A stretch of 64,000 nucleotides of DNA from JAJTCH01 sp040386195 (lineage in GTDB: Bacteria; Pseudomonadota; Alphaproteobacteria; Rickettsiales; UBA1997): NCBI GenBank assembly GCA_040386195.1, contig JAZKFV010000006.1:83619-147618 (forward strand), read 5' to 3'. Positions 51,473 through 60,409 of this stretch are shown here, piece after piece. Every line of letters starts with the position of its first letter. Position 1 is the stretch's first letter. The position numbers were made by a program, and so were the translations under genes. The notes beneath the pieces are model-generated. The model was given only the letters and a program-made list of their open reading frames with translations. It searched no databases and was not told the DNA's origin.

Positions 51473-52948
51473 TTATTGATCAATTTCTAAAATCTGATGC
51501 GCCATTGATCCTACAACCTCTAAGTCGTGCGAAATCAGCAAATAAGATATTTTATAGCTGTGTTGTAATTTTTTCAGCAAATTCAAAATCTCATTTTGAG
51601 TGATCAAATCTAGCGCCGAAGTTGGTTCATCCAGGATCAAAATTTCGGGTTTTAAAATTAAAGCGCGAGCAATGGCAATTCTTTGTTTTTGCCCTCCGCT
51701 GAATTGGTGCGGGTAGAGTGCTTTCATATCTGGCTGCAAGCCAACTTCTAACAAAATCTCATCAACCATTTTTTCCTGCTTTTCCTTGCTGCCAATTTTG
51801 TGAACCAACAAACCTTCTTTGATAATTTCGCCAATTTTAATGCGCGGATTAAGGCTAGAAGTTGGGTCTTGGAAAATAATTTGGATTTTTTTTCTTAAAT
51901 TATTTTGGGCAGAATTTTTGAGGTTTTTAATCGATTTATTTTTGAACAAAATTTCACCTTCACTTTTAATTAATCCACAAAGCGCCAAAGCCAAAGTTGA
52001 TTTTCCAGAACCGCTCTGACCAATAATACCAAGAGTTTTGCTTTGATATAAATTGAAAGAAATATTTTTGATTGGATAAAAATATTTTTGCCCAATGCCA
52101 AAAAAACTATTCTTGCTGGCAAATTTTACGCCGAGATTTTTGACTTCTAAAATCTTTTCACAAGGTTCTAAATTTTCATTGCGAGTTTGGGTTTTAAAGG
52201 CAGCAATTAGTAATTTCGTATAATCATTTTTTGGATGAGCAAAAATTTCCTGCACATTTGCCGCCTCAACAATTTCACCTTGATTCATCACCAAAATATT
52301 TTGCGCCAAATCTTTAGCAACACGCAAATTATGAGTAATAAATAAAATGCTTAAGCCAAGTTTTTTATTCAAAGCGATTAACAAATTAATAATCTCACTT
52401 TGAGTGTGGCTATCCAAAGCGGTGGTTGGTTCATCGGCAATCAGCAATTGTGGATTATTTGCCAGCGCAATGGCAATCATGATCCTTTGTTTTTGCCCGC
52501 CAGAAATTTGATGGGCATAGGCATCAAGACGATTTTCAAAATCAGCTAATTCAACCATTCTGAGCAATTCAAAACTTCGGTTTTTGATTTGTTCTTTGCT
52601 GTATTTTGGATTGTGAATAGAAATTGCCTCGGCAATTTGCTTACCAATTCTATGCAGCGGATTCAGCGCAGTTAAAGGATCCTGAAAAATCACGCCAATT
52701 TTTTTGCCGCGAATTTTGCAAAGCTGATCTTCGTTTAAATCGAGCAAATTTTTTTGATTAAAAATAATTTTGCCGGTAGTAGAAAAATTCTTCGGCAACA
52801 AACTGGCAATCGCCAAAGCCGTAATCGACTTTCCCGCACCAGAACCACCAACAATCGCAGTGATTTCTCCTTCTTTAAGATCAAAGGAAATATTTTTAAC
52901 GATGGAATTTTTTGGAGAATTTATGGAGAGGTTTTGGATGGAGAGCAT
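51473..52948 (-). CDS. Dipeptide/oligopeptide-type ABC transporter, double ATPase
   Basis: Two ATPase domains in one 491-residue chain, as in YejF and other peptide importers. The first has Walker A GGSGAGKSITALAIA, signature ISGGQKQRIMIAIAL and Walker B LLIADEPTTALD; the second has GQSGSGKSTLALAL, FSGGQKQRIAIARAL and LILDEPTSALD. No membrane or binding-protein partners (yejA, yejB, yejE) are nearby, so they must be elsewhere or lost. The ATG sits 2 bases behind a heptamer hairpin. The substrate is inferred only from family. Confidence 0.93.
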   Translation of the reverse strand: MLSIQNLSINSPKNSIVKNISFDLKEGEITAIVGGSGAGKSITALAIASLLPKNFSTTGKIIFNQKNLLDLNEDQLCKIRGKKIGVIFQDPLTALNPLHRIGKQIAEAISIHNPKYSKEQIKNRSFELLRMVELADFENRLDAYAHQISGGQKQRIMIAIALANNPQLLIADEPTTALDSHTQSEIINLLIALNKKLGLSILFITHNLRVAKDLAQNILVMNQGEIVEAANVQEIFAHPKNDYTKLLIAAFKTQTRNENLEPCEKILEVKNLGVKFASKNSFFGIGQKYFYPIKNISFNLYQSKTLGIIGQSGSGKSTLALALCGLIKSEGEILFKNKSIKNLKNSAQNNLRKKIQIIFQDPTSSLNPRIKIGEIIKEGLLVHKIGSKEKQEKMVDEILLEVGLQPDMKALYPHQFSGGQKQRIAIARALILKPEILILDEPTSALDLITQNEILNLLKKLQHSYKISYLLISHDLEVVGSMAHQILEIDQ

Positions 52949-52950
52949 AG

Positions 52951-53027
52951 TTAGTCGTAAGTTGTAAGTCGTAAGTCGTAAGTCGATCGATTGTTCTTAC
53001 GACTTATGACTTGCGACTCACGACTAA
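52951..53027. repeat. Heptamer inverted repeat between aldolase and ABC ATPase genes
   Basis: Arms 52951-52983 (GTCGTAA/GTTGTAA) and 52996-53027 (ACTTACG/ACTTATG/ACTTGCG/ACTCACG). It fills the gap between two minus-strand genes, 2 bases from the ABC ATPase start and 3 bases from the aldolase stop. Confidence 0.9.
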
Positions 53028-53030
53028 AAT

Positions 53031-53960
53031 TTAGAATTTTCCTTGATAAATCTTGATGATGTTATCCAACATCGCTAAAGCTTCAGCTCTTGGGCGTTGG
53101 AAGGTGTTGCGGCCGATGATGGAGCCGTTGGCGCCGCCTTTGTAGATTCCTCTAACTTCATCATAAATTTCATTTTCAGTTTTGGCATTGCCGCCGGAAA
53201 AAACCACAATTCTTTTGCCGTTAAAGCAAGATTGAACTACGTGAGCAATTCTTTCTTCTAAAGTTCTGACGGCAATTTTTTGTTTGTCATAAACTTTGAT
53301 TGCTTCAAGATTTTCTAAAGCTGCAGTTGGAGGTTTAACTTTGATAATGTGCGCGCCAATTAAAGCGGCGATGTGCGCGCCGTAAGCGCAGATGTCGATA
53401 GCAGTTTCGCCAGCTTTGGATAAATCTCCGCCTCTTGGATATGACCAAACTACAACTGCCAAACCAAGTGATTTAGCTTCTTCAGCCATTTCGCGGATTT
53501 CTTCAATCATTTCAAAAGCAGCGTCGCTTCCTGGATAAATTGTAAAACCAATTGCTGAGCAACCTAAACGAATAGCATCTTTAACTGAGCCAGTTGTTGC
53601 TTGATAAGGAGCGCTGCCGCCGTTGTGTAAAGCGTTGGAGCTATTAACTTTTAAAATAGTTGGAATTGCGCCAGCAAAAGTATCGGCGCCAGTTTCAATC
53701 ATTCCGAGTGGTGCAGCAAAAGCGTTTAAGCCAGCGTCGATTGCTAATTGGAAATGATAATGTGGATCATAAGCAGCAGGATTAACCGCAAAACTTCTAG
53801 CTGGACCATGTTCAAAACCTTGATCGACAGGTAGAATCACCATTTTGCCGGTTCCGCCAAGTTTTCCGCTCATTAAGATGCGAGCAATATTAGTTTTGGT
53901 TCCCGGACAATCGCTTTCATAATGAGAAAGGATCTTTTTTACTTGTTTTGTGATTTTCAT
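53031..53960 (-). CDS. Fructose-bisphosphate aldolase class I (DhnA/FbaB type)
   Basis: Schiff-base aldolase of glycolysis and gluconeogenesis, 309 residues, of the prokaryotic class I family. Visible are VILPVDQGFEHGPARSFA, CSAIGFTIYPGSD, VVVWSYPRGGDLSKAG, the likely lysine nucleophile in HIIKVKPPTAAL and VFSGGNAKTENEI, GGANGSIIGRNTFQRP. With pgk at 61005 this gives two steps of lower glycolysis or gluconeogenesis in the window. It is upstream of the ABC ATPase on the same strand, separated by a heptamer hairpin. Confidence 0.94.
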   Translation of the reverse strand: MKITKQVKKILSHYESDCPGTKTNIARILMSGKLGGTGKMVILPVDQGFEHGPARSFAVNPAAYDPHYHFQLAIDAGLNAFAAPLGMIETGADTFAGAIPTILKVNSSNALHNGGSAPYQATTGSVKDAIRLGCSAIGFTIYPGSDAAFEMIEEIREMAEEAKSLGLAVVVWSYPRGGDLSKAGETAIDICAYGAHIAALIGAHIIKVKPPTAALENLEAIKVYDKQKIAVRTLEERIAHVVQSCFNGKRIVVFSGGNAKTENEIYDEVRGIYKGGANGSIIGRNTFQRPRAEALAMLDNIIKIYQGKF

Positions 53961-54014
53961 TGTTGGATTATTTAGTTTTTAGTATGAATCTGAGTGGAAA
54001 ATGACAAATGACGC

Positions 54015-54033
54015 AGAAATTGCTTAGCAATTT
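54015..54033. other. Small perfect hairpin upstream of rsmG
   Basis: Stem GAAATTGC/GCAATTTC of 8 bp with loop TTA, in the divergent region between the aldolase gene and rsmG. There is no T run, so not an intrinsic terminator; could be an operator or leader hairpin. Confidence 0.35.
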
Positions 54034-54075
54034 CGAGTAATTTGCACGACTCAATAAAATAAATATGAATTTGTT

Positions 54076-54699
54076 GTGACAATAGACGAAAAACAATTAA
54101 AAGCAATTGCCCAAATCAAAAAATTTTATCCAATTTCCCAAATTGAGATTGAAAAATTGCAATCTTTTGTGGTGATGCTTTTGCAATATAATCAGCAATA
54201 TAATTTGATTGGCGAATCCACAGTTCAAGATGTTTGGCATCGACACATTCTTGATTCGGCGCAGCTTTTACAATATATACCAAATAAAAATTTAGTGGTT
54301 GGCGATTTTGGTTCGGGCGCTGGTTTTCCGGCGATTGTTTTGTCAATTTTGGGTGTTAAAGAAATTCATTTGATTGAAAAATCTTTTCGTAAATGTGAGT
54401 TCTTGAGTCTTGCTGCTCAAGTCTCGGATCATAAAATTATTATTCATCAAAAGAAAGTTGAAGAAATTAAAGATCTAACTTTTGACATTGCCACTTCCAG
54501 AGCTTTTGCGCCGCTAGATAAGCTAATTAAAACCGTGAAACCATTTTTAAAACCGGATGGATATGGAATTTTCTTGAAGGGAAAGAGCTTTGAAAATGAA
54601 ATAAATCTTGCAAAAAAACACAATAAATTTCATCATACCGCCCACGCCAGCTTGACCTCCCAGGAGAGTAAGGTTTTGGTTATCAATAATATTAATTAA
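54076..54699 (+). CDS. rsmG: 16S rRNA (guanine527-N7)-methyltransferase
   Basis: SAM-dependent methyltransferase of 207 residues acting on G527 of 16S rRNA. Motifs: LLQYNQQYNLIGESTVQDVWHRHILDS, the SAM loop VVGDFGSGAGFPAIVLSI, EIHLIEKSFRKCEFL and IATSRAFAPLDKLI. The start is a GTG (54076); a nearby upstream ATG reaches a stop at once. Usually found after mnmG and before parA/parB; none of these are here. It is followed by ald after 12 bases. Confidence 0.95.
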   Translation: MTIDEKQLKAIAQIKKFYPISQIEIEKLQSFVVMLLQYNQQYNLIGESTVQDVWHRHILDSAQLLQYIPNKNLVVGDFGSGAGFPAIVLSILGVKEIHLIEKSFRKCEFLSLAAQVSDHKIIIHQKKVEEIKDLTFDIATSRAFAPLDKLIKTVKPFLKPDGYGIFLKGKSFENEINLAKKHNKFHHTAHASLTSQESKVLVINNIN

Positions 54700-54711
54700 T
54701 CTTTCAAAAAT

Positions 54712-55824
54712 ATGTTAATTGGAATTCCTAAAGAAATTAAAAATCACGAATATCGTGTTGGTGCAACTCCTTCTGGAGTTAGAGAATTAGTGGCGGCAGG
54801 TCACAAAGTTATTGTTGAGAAAAACGCTGGTGCGGCGATTGATTTTTTAGATGAGCAATATGTTGCTGCGGGCGCAAAAATTGTCGCGGAGGCGCAAGAA
54901 ATTTACGCTGATGCTGAAATGGTTTTGAAAGTGAAAGAACCACAAAAAGCTGAATGTAAAATGATTAAAAAAGGGCAGGTGGTGTTTTCCTATTTGCATT
55001 TGGCGGCGGAACCGGAATTAACTAAAATGTTGGTTGCTTCTAAATGTGTGGCGATTGCTTTTGAAACCGTCAGTGCCTTTGATAATTCATTGCCATTGCT
55101 CGCTCCAATGAGTGAAGTTGCGGGCAAATTATCAATTCAAGCTGGTGCTAAAGCTTTAGAAAAAGCTAGCGGCGGACGCGGCGTTCTATTGGGCGGTGTT
55201 CCCGGAGTTGCGGCGGCAAAAGTTGTTATTCTTGGTGGTGGCGTTGCTGGAACAAATGCTGCCAAAGTGGCGATTGGTATGGGCGCGCAAGTGGTAATTC
55301 TGGACAGATCATTAAATAGAATTCGTTATTTGTGTGATATTTTCGGCAATTCAGCCAGCGTTTTATATGCTTCGTTAGAAAATATTGAAAGCAATGTAAC
55401 TTCAGCTGATTTGGTGATCGGCGCAGTTCTAATTCCTGGCGCTTCGGCTCCAAAATTAGTGACTAAAAAAATGGTTAAACAAATGAAATCTGGTTCAGTA
55501 ATGGTTGATATTTCTATCGATCAAGGCGGATGTTTTGAAACCAGCAAACCAACTTCTCACAGCGAGCCAACTTATGTAGTTGATGATGTAGTTCACTATT
55601 GTGTAACCAATATGCCCGGCGCAGTTGCTAGAACTTCAACACTCGCTTTAGAAAATGCAACTTTGCCATTCACTTTGGCGCTTGCAAATAAAGGCTATAG
55701 AAAAGCCTTAACTTCTGATCAACATTTGAGAAATGGACTAAATGTAATTGACGGCAAAATCACTTACAAAGCAGTTGCTGACTCTCTTGGTTATACTTAT
55801 CAAGATGCGGAAGAATTGTTATAA
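54712..55824 (+). CDS. ald: Alanine dehydrogenase
   Basis: NAD-dependent interconversion of alanine and pyruvate plus ammonium, 370 residues. Substrate-binding lysine and histidine in LKVKEPQ and FSYLHLAAEPEL, NAD-binding loop VVILGGGVAGTNAAKVAIGMGA, and VDISIDQGGCFETSKPT, NMPGAVARTSTLALENATLP at the end. Full length. It may be an entry route for amino-acid carbon. It lies between rsmG and rsmA; a heptamer hairpin separates it from rsmA. Confidence 0.97.
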   Translation: MLIGIPKEIKNHEYRVGATPSGVRELVAAGHKVIVEKNAGAAIDFLDEQYVAAGAKIVAEAQEIYADAEMVLKVKEPQKAECKMIKKGQVVFSYLHLAAEPELTKMLVASKCVAIAFETVSAFDNSLPLLAPMSEVAGKLSIQAGAKALEKASGGRGVLLGGVPGVAAAKVVILGGGVAGTNAAKVAIGMGAQVVILDRSLNRIRYLCDIFGNSASVLYASLENIESNVTSADLVIGAVLIPGASAPKLVTKKMVKQMKSGSVMVDISIDQGGCFETSKPTSHSEPTYVVDDVVHYCVTNMPGAVARTSTLALENATLPFTLALANKGYRKALTSDQHLRNGLNVIDGKITYKAVADSLGYTYQDAEELL

Positions 55825-55830
55825 ATAATA

Positions 55831-55878
55831 ATTAGTCGTAAGTCGTAAGAAAAATAAGCGACTCACGACTCACGACTA
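55831..55878. repeat. Heptamer inverted repeat between ald and rsmA
   Basis: Short arms 55831-55849 (AGTCGTAA units) and 55857-55878 (ACTCACG units). It ends 4 bases before the rsmA ATG and fills the gap. Confidence 0.85.
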
Positions 55879-55882
55879 AAAT

Positions 55883-56794
55883 ATGCTTCCTTCCACTTCC
55901 GAAACTATCAAAAAATATGGTCTTAACGCTAAAAGATCGCTCGGGCAAAATTTTATTCTTGATTCAAACTTAACTGACAAGATCGCTCGTCAAGCTGGAG
56001 ATTTGGCTGGTTTTCAAGTATTGGAAATTGGCGGAGGCCCTGGAGGATTGACTAAATCTATTCTCAAATTAAATCCCGACCAACTTACCGTTATTGAACA
56101 AGATGATCGTTGTATTGCAGCTTTAGAGGAAATTAAAACTTTTTATCCGCAGTTGGAAATTATTAAAGGTGATGCTTTGCAGTTTGATATTACTTCTTTC
56201 TGTCATCCTGAGCGTAGCGAAGGATCTCTTGTAACGCGCTGTGAGCCAAGACCGAACTTGTCTCAAGAGATCCTTCGCTACGCTCAGGATGACAGTCCAA
56301 AACTAAAAATCATCGCCAATCTTCCTTATAACATTGCTACTGAGCTACTTTTTAAATGGATGTTTAGCTTACAAAATGTTGAGCTGATGATTCTGATGTT
56401 TCAAAAAGAAGTTGTAGAACGAATTGTTGCCAAGCCAAACACCAAAGCTTTCGGCAGGCTTGCGGTGATGGTAAATTTTTTCTGTGAAACTAAAAAACTT
56501 TTCGATATTTCACCTTCCTCTTTCACCCCTTCACCAAAAGTTACTTCCAGTTTAATAATGATAAAACCCCGAGCTAAACCAATTATGGATGTTGATTTTA
56601 AAGAGCTTGAGAAAGTTTGCGCCGCGGCATTTTCGCAAAGACGCAAAATGATTAAAGCGGGGCTCAGATCGATTTGTGAAGATAGCGAAGATTGGTTAAA
56701 AAGATGCGATATAAATCCAAGTTTGAGAGCGGAACAATTAACGCTCGAGCAGTTTGGAAAGTTAACTCAATCTTTAAAGCACAGCACTAAATAA
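55883..56794 (+). CDS. rsmA: 16S rRNA (adenine1518/1519-N6)-dimethyltransferase with palindromic insert
   Basis: Dimethylates two adenines in helix 45 of 16S rRNA (KsgA). 303 residues. AKRSLGQNFILD and the SAM loop LEIGGGPGGLTKSIL (47-61), IEQDDRCIAALEEI and the catalytic NLPYNI (146-151) are intact. Residues about 107-138 are encoded by a 96-bp palindromic repeat read in frame; without them the chain would be about 271 residues, the usual size. The insert falls in the loop just before the strand leading to NLPY, where added residues could be tolerated. The 3' end overlaps the convergent VIT1 gene by 21 bases. Confidence 0.95.
   Translation: MLPSTSETIKKYGLNAKRSLGQNFILDSNLTDKIARQAGDLAGFQVLEIGGGPGGLTKSILKLNPDQLTVIEQDDRCIAALEEIKTFYPQLEIIKGDALQFDITSFCHPERSEGSLVTRCEPRPNLSQEILRYAQDDSPKLKIIANLPYNIATELLFKWMFSLQNVELMILMFQKEVVERIVAKPNTKAFGRLAVMVNFFCETKKLFDISPSSFTPSPKVTSSLIMIKPRAKPIMDVDFKELEKVCAAAFSQRRKMIKAGLRSICEDSEDWLKRCDINPSLRAEQLTLEQFGKLTQSLKHSTK
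56200..56295. repeat. Palindromic element inserted in frame in rsmA
   Basis: Perfect 32-base inverted arms 56200-56231 and 56264-56295 with a 32-base loop; total 96 bp, exactly 32 codons. The translated insert includes HPERSEGS and ILRYAQDD. The arms match the intergenic elements at 2295, 9700, 42094 and 63953, and the loop matches the one at 42094 in reverse. This is the behaviour described for Rickettsia palindromic elements. Confidence 0.95.
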
Positions 56795-57475
56795 TTTGCC
56801 AATAATTGCGGTAAATACCATTGCAAAAATTCCCCAAAATGTAACGCGCAGAGCGGCTTTCCATATATTGGCTTTGCCTAGTTTGGCGCCAACAATTCCA
56901 AGTAGTGATAATGAAATTATTGAGGTTATAAAAACTGCGGTGGTGATTAAATTTAGTGGCGATATGAAAACCATTAATAATGGCACTATTGCTCCGATGA
57001 TAAAAGTTAATGCTGAAGCGCCGGCAGCCTGTAATGGCTTGGCTTTAGTTAAATCAGAAATTCCCAGCTCATCTCGGGCGTGAGCAACCAAAGCATCTTT
57101 TTTCATTAATTGAATAGCAACTTCGCGGGCAAGATTTTTTTCTAATCCGCGCTTCTCATAAATTGTTGCGAGCTCTTCTATTTCAAGCTCATGATCTTCT
57201 TCCAGCTCCTTTTTTTCTCTCGCCAAATCAGCATTCTGGGTATCAGATTGTGAACAAACCGAAACATATTCGCCAGCCGCCATTGATATTGCGCCGGCAA
57301 AAATTGCCGCAACTCCGGCGATGATAATTTCACTTTTGCCAGCCGAAGCTGCGGCAACGCCAATAATTAAACTGGCTGTAGAAATTAGCCCGTCATTGGC
57401 ACCAAGAACTGCGGCTCTAAGCCAGCCAATTCGGGCGATCAAGTGAGTTTCACTATGTAAAATAAGGCTTCTCAT
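56774..57475 (-). CDS. VIT1/CCC1 family iron/manganese transporter
   Basis: Membrane protein of 233 residues. The first helices carry GWLRAAVLGANDGLISTASLIIGVAAA and ISMAAGEYVSVCSQSDTQ, signatures of the vacuolar iron transporter family; a charged cytoplasmic region (about 80-145) with KKELEEDHELEIEEL and DALVAHARDELGI follows, then three more membrane helices. Family members move Fe2+ or Mn2+ out of the cytosol. It starts with the usual bacterial form and is complete. Confidence 0.93.
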   Translation of the reverse strand: MRSLILHSETHLIARIGWLRAAVLGANDGLISTASLIIGVAAASAGKSEIIIAGVAAIFAGAISMAAGEYVSVCSQSDTQNADLAREKKELEEDHELEIEELATIYEKRGLEKNLAREVAIQLMKKDALVAHARDELGISDLTKAKPLQAAGASALTFIIGAIVPLLMVFISPLNLITTAVFITSIISLSLLGIVGAKLGKANIWKAALRVTFWGIFAMVFTAIIGKLFSAVL

Positions 57476-57639
57476 TTTGATTTTTATTAGTTTTTAAAAG
57501 ACTGATTTTCGGTTAATTATTATTCTAATGCAATCAATCAAATCGCTTTGCCAAACTCTTTGGGTGATAAAGTTTTGATTGATCTGCTGGTTTTTTATTT
57601 TATGGTGAAGCCCGTGAGTCAATTTTATTGTCAAAAAAT

Positions 57640-58053
57640 ATGAAAAAGATTTTTAAAGAAAACCTGATTATTTTTTACGCTATATTAATTTTTTGGTTGC
57701 CAGTCAAAATTATGACTGGAATGATGGAAATTAAGTTTCTCGAAAGAGTTGGTTTTGTCTTTGGTTTTTCCACTTTATTATTCTTAAGTTTAATATCTTT
57801 ATTACTGGCTTTTATGTGGTTGAAAAACAAATCCAACCGCTTTGTATTTATCAACACTCCTTTGCTATTATCTTTCTTATTAGGAGTTTTGGGAATTTTA
57901 TTTTCCATTTTTATTAATGATCCTAAAGGCGGATTTATAGCCAATATAATTGGCGTGGTTCTATCAACATTCTTCTTCTTTTTGCAGCTCTTGATATGGT
58001 CGATGTTGTTTATCTTGAGTTTAAAAAAATCTAAAAAGCATCTTAATAATTAA
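57640..58053 (+). CDS. Small membrane protein of unknown function, four predicted helices
   Basis: Protein of 137 residues from the ATG at 57640 (a TTG four codons upstream is possible). Hydrophobic segments at about 8-26, 38-62, 72-92 and 100-130 suggest four membrane helices with short loops and a lysine-rich cytoplasmic end. No family recognised. It ends 11 bases before the universal stress gene and probably shares its transcript. Confidence 0.7.
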   Translation: MKKIFKENLIIFYAILIFWLPVKIMTGMMEIKFLERVGFVFGFSTLLFLSLISLLLAFMWLKNKSNRFVFINTPLLLSFLLGVLGILFSIFINDPKGGFIANIIGVVLSTFFFFLQLLIWSMLFILSLKKSKKHLNN

Positions 58054-58064
58054 TCCTAACATTT

Positions 58065-58898
58065 ATGAAAAAAATTCTAGTCGCAACCGATTTATCTTCA
58101 CGCTCTGATCGCGCCGTTTTAAGGGCAATTAAATTGGCAAAAAATTATCAAGCTCACTTAACAATTGTTAATATTATTGACGAAGAAACTCCCAAAACTC
58201 TCTTGGCAGAAACTCAAAAAATTGCCAAACAAGAAATTGATCTTTGTATCAAAGGCAGAGTTAAAGACATTAAACACGATATTAAAATTGTTGTTGGCTC
58301 GGCTCATAGTGACATTTTAAAAATTGTCGCTGAAGAAAATATTGATCTGATTGTTTTGGGTTTGCATCGCCATTTTGAAGAGTCTCAACCTATGGTTGGC
58401 AAGGTTATTGAGCGAGTTATAAAAAATTCTATGAAACCAGTTTTGGTTGTCAAAAACCGCTCAGAATCTGACTATAAAAATATTTTAGTGGGGGTTGATT
58501 TTAATATTCATTCAAAAAAATCTCTAAAATTATCTTTGAATATGTTTGCAGATAGTAATTTTAATTTAGTCCACGCTTATTATATGCCGTTTTTGGGCTC
58601 AATGGACAATGCTGCTTTGGAAGAGAAGTTTAAATCTAACTGCTCGGCAGATCTTGATGATATGATTAAAGAGACAATAAAAAGCTTGCCGGGCAACTCC
58701 AAAAAATCTTTTAAAATTAATAAAAAACTGGTCAAAGGTTCTATTTTTGAAATTTTAAAGGACGAAATTACCTACGCAAAGCCGGATTTATTAGTTTTAG
58801 GAACTCACGGCAGAACTGGCTTAACCAAAATGTTATCGCTAAATGTTACTGAAAACTTTTTAGCTAACCCACTTTGTGATGTTTTGGTGACAATGTAA
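58065..58898 (+). CDS. Universal stress protein with tandem Usp domains
   Basis: Cytoplasmic protein of 277 residues with two Usp folds: residues 1-140 (MKKILVATDLSSRSDRAVLRA, LDLIVLGLHRHFEE) and 143-277 (YKNILVGVDFNIHSKKSLKL, DLLVLGTHGRTGLTKM). The second has the first half of the ATP-binding G-x2-G motif (GTHGRTG) but the usual GS of the second half is replaced (LSLNVTENFL), so nucleotide binding is uncertain. Such tandem proteins respond to stress or energy state. It may be linked with the preceding membrane protein. Confidence 0.92.
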   Translation: MKKILVATDLSSRSDRAVLRAIKLAKNYQAHLTIVNIIDEETPKTLLAETQKIAKQEIDLCIKGRVKDIKHDIKIVVGSAHSDILKIVAEENIDLIVLGLHRHFEESQPMVGKVIERVIKNSMKPVLVVKNRSESDYKNILVGVDFNIHSKKSLKLSLNMFADSNFNLVHAYYMPFLGSMDNAALEEKFKSNCSADLDDMIKETIKSLPGNSKKSFKINKKLVKGSIFEILKDEITYAKPDLLVLGTHGRTGLTKMLSLNVTENFLANPLCDVLVTM

Positions 58899-58923
58899 TG
58901 TTTAAATTAGGAAGTGGTATTGG

Positions 58924-59607
58924 TTAATATCCCCACAAATTCTCTTTAAAATTCTTTAAGATAAATTCTTTGTGAGCTTTTAAATCTTCTTCTGATAGAG
59001 GAAATTCGCGCTTAGGAAAGGAGTTTAGATTGGTGGAGTTTTGATTTTCTTCGGCGGCAGATTTTTTGTGATGCAAAGTTTCAAACATCGTAATTTGATT
59101 GCCGCCCATCAATTCAATATAAATATCCGCCAGCAATTCGGCATCCAGAAGCGCGCCGTGTTTTACTCTGCGTGATAAATCAACACCAAATCTTTTACAT
59201 AAAGCATCAAGAGAATTTCCGGCTCCGGGGAATTTGCTGCGGGCAATTTCTAGAGAATCAATAACATTGCTGCGTTCAATAATTTCAAGGTTGCAACCGC
59301 GCAAATGATGGTTGATAAATTTCATATCAAAGCCGGCATTATGAATCACCAATTTGCTCTCGCCGATAAATTCAATCAGATCTTTAACAATGGCGGGAAA
59401 TTTGGGTTTGTCTTTTAATGAATCGCCAGAAATGCCGTGAATTCTAAATGCCTCTTCAGGCATATCTCTTTCGGGATTGATATAAGTGTGAAAAGTTTTG
59501 CCGGTGCGAACTTTATTGATAATTTCTACGCAGCCAATTTCAACAATGCGATGCCCGTCTTTTGGGTCTAAACCAGTAGTTTCAGTATCGAGGCAAATTT
59601 CTCTCAT
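58924..59607 (-). CDS. dnaQ: DNA polymerase III epsilon subunit
   Basis: Proofreading 3'-5' exonuclease of the replicative polymerase, 227 residues. DEDDh motifs: REICLDTETTGLDPKDGHRIVEIG (Exo I), VIHNAGFDMKFINHHL (Exo II) and RVKHGALLDAELLADIYIEL (Exo III with His and Asp). It is the third gene of a fabZ-lpxA-dnaQ run, 7 bases after lpxA. Its partner alpha subunit, DnaE, is truncated elsewhere in this window; epsilon binds the PHP domain, which is retained. Confidence 0.96.
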   Translation of the reverse strand: MREICLDTETTGLDPKDGHRIVEIGCVEIINKVRTGKTFHTYINPERDMPEEAFRIHGISGDSLKDKPKFPAIVKDLIEFIGESKLVIHNAGFDMKFINHHLRGCNLEIIERSNVIDSLEIARSKFPGAGNSLDALCKRFGVDLSRRVKHGALLDAELLADIYIELMGGNQITMFETLHHKKSAAEENQNSTNLNSFPKREFPLSEEDLKAHKEFILKNFKENLWGY

Positions 59608-59614
59608 ATGTTTT

Positions 59615-60409
59615 TTAATCTTTAGGCTGACAAAACGCTCTAGAAGTTTCTGATTTTAAAAATCTAACCACATCTTCAACCAAAGAACTGCCTTGATATT
59701 CAACCATCAAACCATCAATTTTTTCACCAAAATTTTGTCCGTTTTTATCAAATAACTTTTTATAAAAAGCTCGCAAAGAATTAATCTGAGCTTTATCTAA
59801 ATTTTGTCTTTTTAAGCCCACTAAATTTAAACCCGCCAAATTAGCCCGTTCGCCCATCACTGCGCCGTAAGGAATAACATCGTTTTCCACGCCCGACATT
59901 CCGCCAATCATGGCGCCTTTGCCAATTCTTACAAATTGGTGAATTGCAGAAAGACCGCCGATAACCACGTTATCTTCAATCACCACGTGCCCCGCCAAAG
60001 TTGCGTTATTGGCAAGTACGATATTATTTCCTAAAACAACATCATGAGCAATGTGGCAATAAGCCATCAGCAAATTATTATTACCAATTCTAGTTTCCAT
60101 AATTCCGCCTTGGGTTCCGGCGTGGATGGTTGTAAATTCACGAATAGAATTATTATCGCCAATGATGGTTTTGGAAAGCTCGCCGGCAAATTTTAAATCT
60201 TGCGGAACGGCGCCAATTGAGGCGAATTGAAAGATGGTGTTGTTCTCGCCAATTTCGGTGATGCCTTCAATAACCACGTGGGATTTGATAATCGTGCCGC
60301 TGCCAATTACAACGTCTTTGCCAATAACGCAGTAAGCGCCAATGATCACATTATCGCCAATCTTGGCGCCGTTTTCAACAATAGCGGTGGGATGAATTTG
60401 AGTTGCCAT
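59615..60409 (-). CDS. lpxA: UDP-N-acetylglucosamine acyltransferase
   Basis: First enzyme of lipid A synthesis, a trimeric left-handed beta-helix. The 264-residue protein shows hexapeptide repeats from residue 3 to about 185 (AIVENGAKIGDNVIIGAYCVIG), the catalytic histidine in LLMAYCHIAHDVVLG, ASIGAVPQDLKF, and the GLNLVGLKRQNLDKAQINSLRAFYKKLF helix region. It overlaps fabZ by one base and runs with it as in the common fabZ-lpxA pair; lpxD, lpxB and bamA are not adjacent. Confidence 0.97.
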   Translation of the reverse strand: MATQIHPTAIVENGAKIGDNVIIGAYCVIGKDVVIGSGTIIKSHVVIEGITEIGENNTIFQFASIGAVPQDLKFAGELSKTIIGDNNSIREFTTIHAGTQGGIMETRIGNNNLLMAYCHIAHDVVLGNNIVLANNATLAGHVVIEDNVVIGGLSAIHQFVRIGKGAMIGGMSGVENDVIPYGAVMGERANLAGLNLVGLKRQNLDKAQINSLRAFYKKLFDKNGQNFGEKIDGLMVEYQGSSLVEDVVRFLKSETSRAFCQPKD

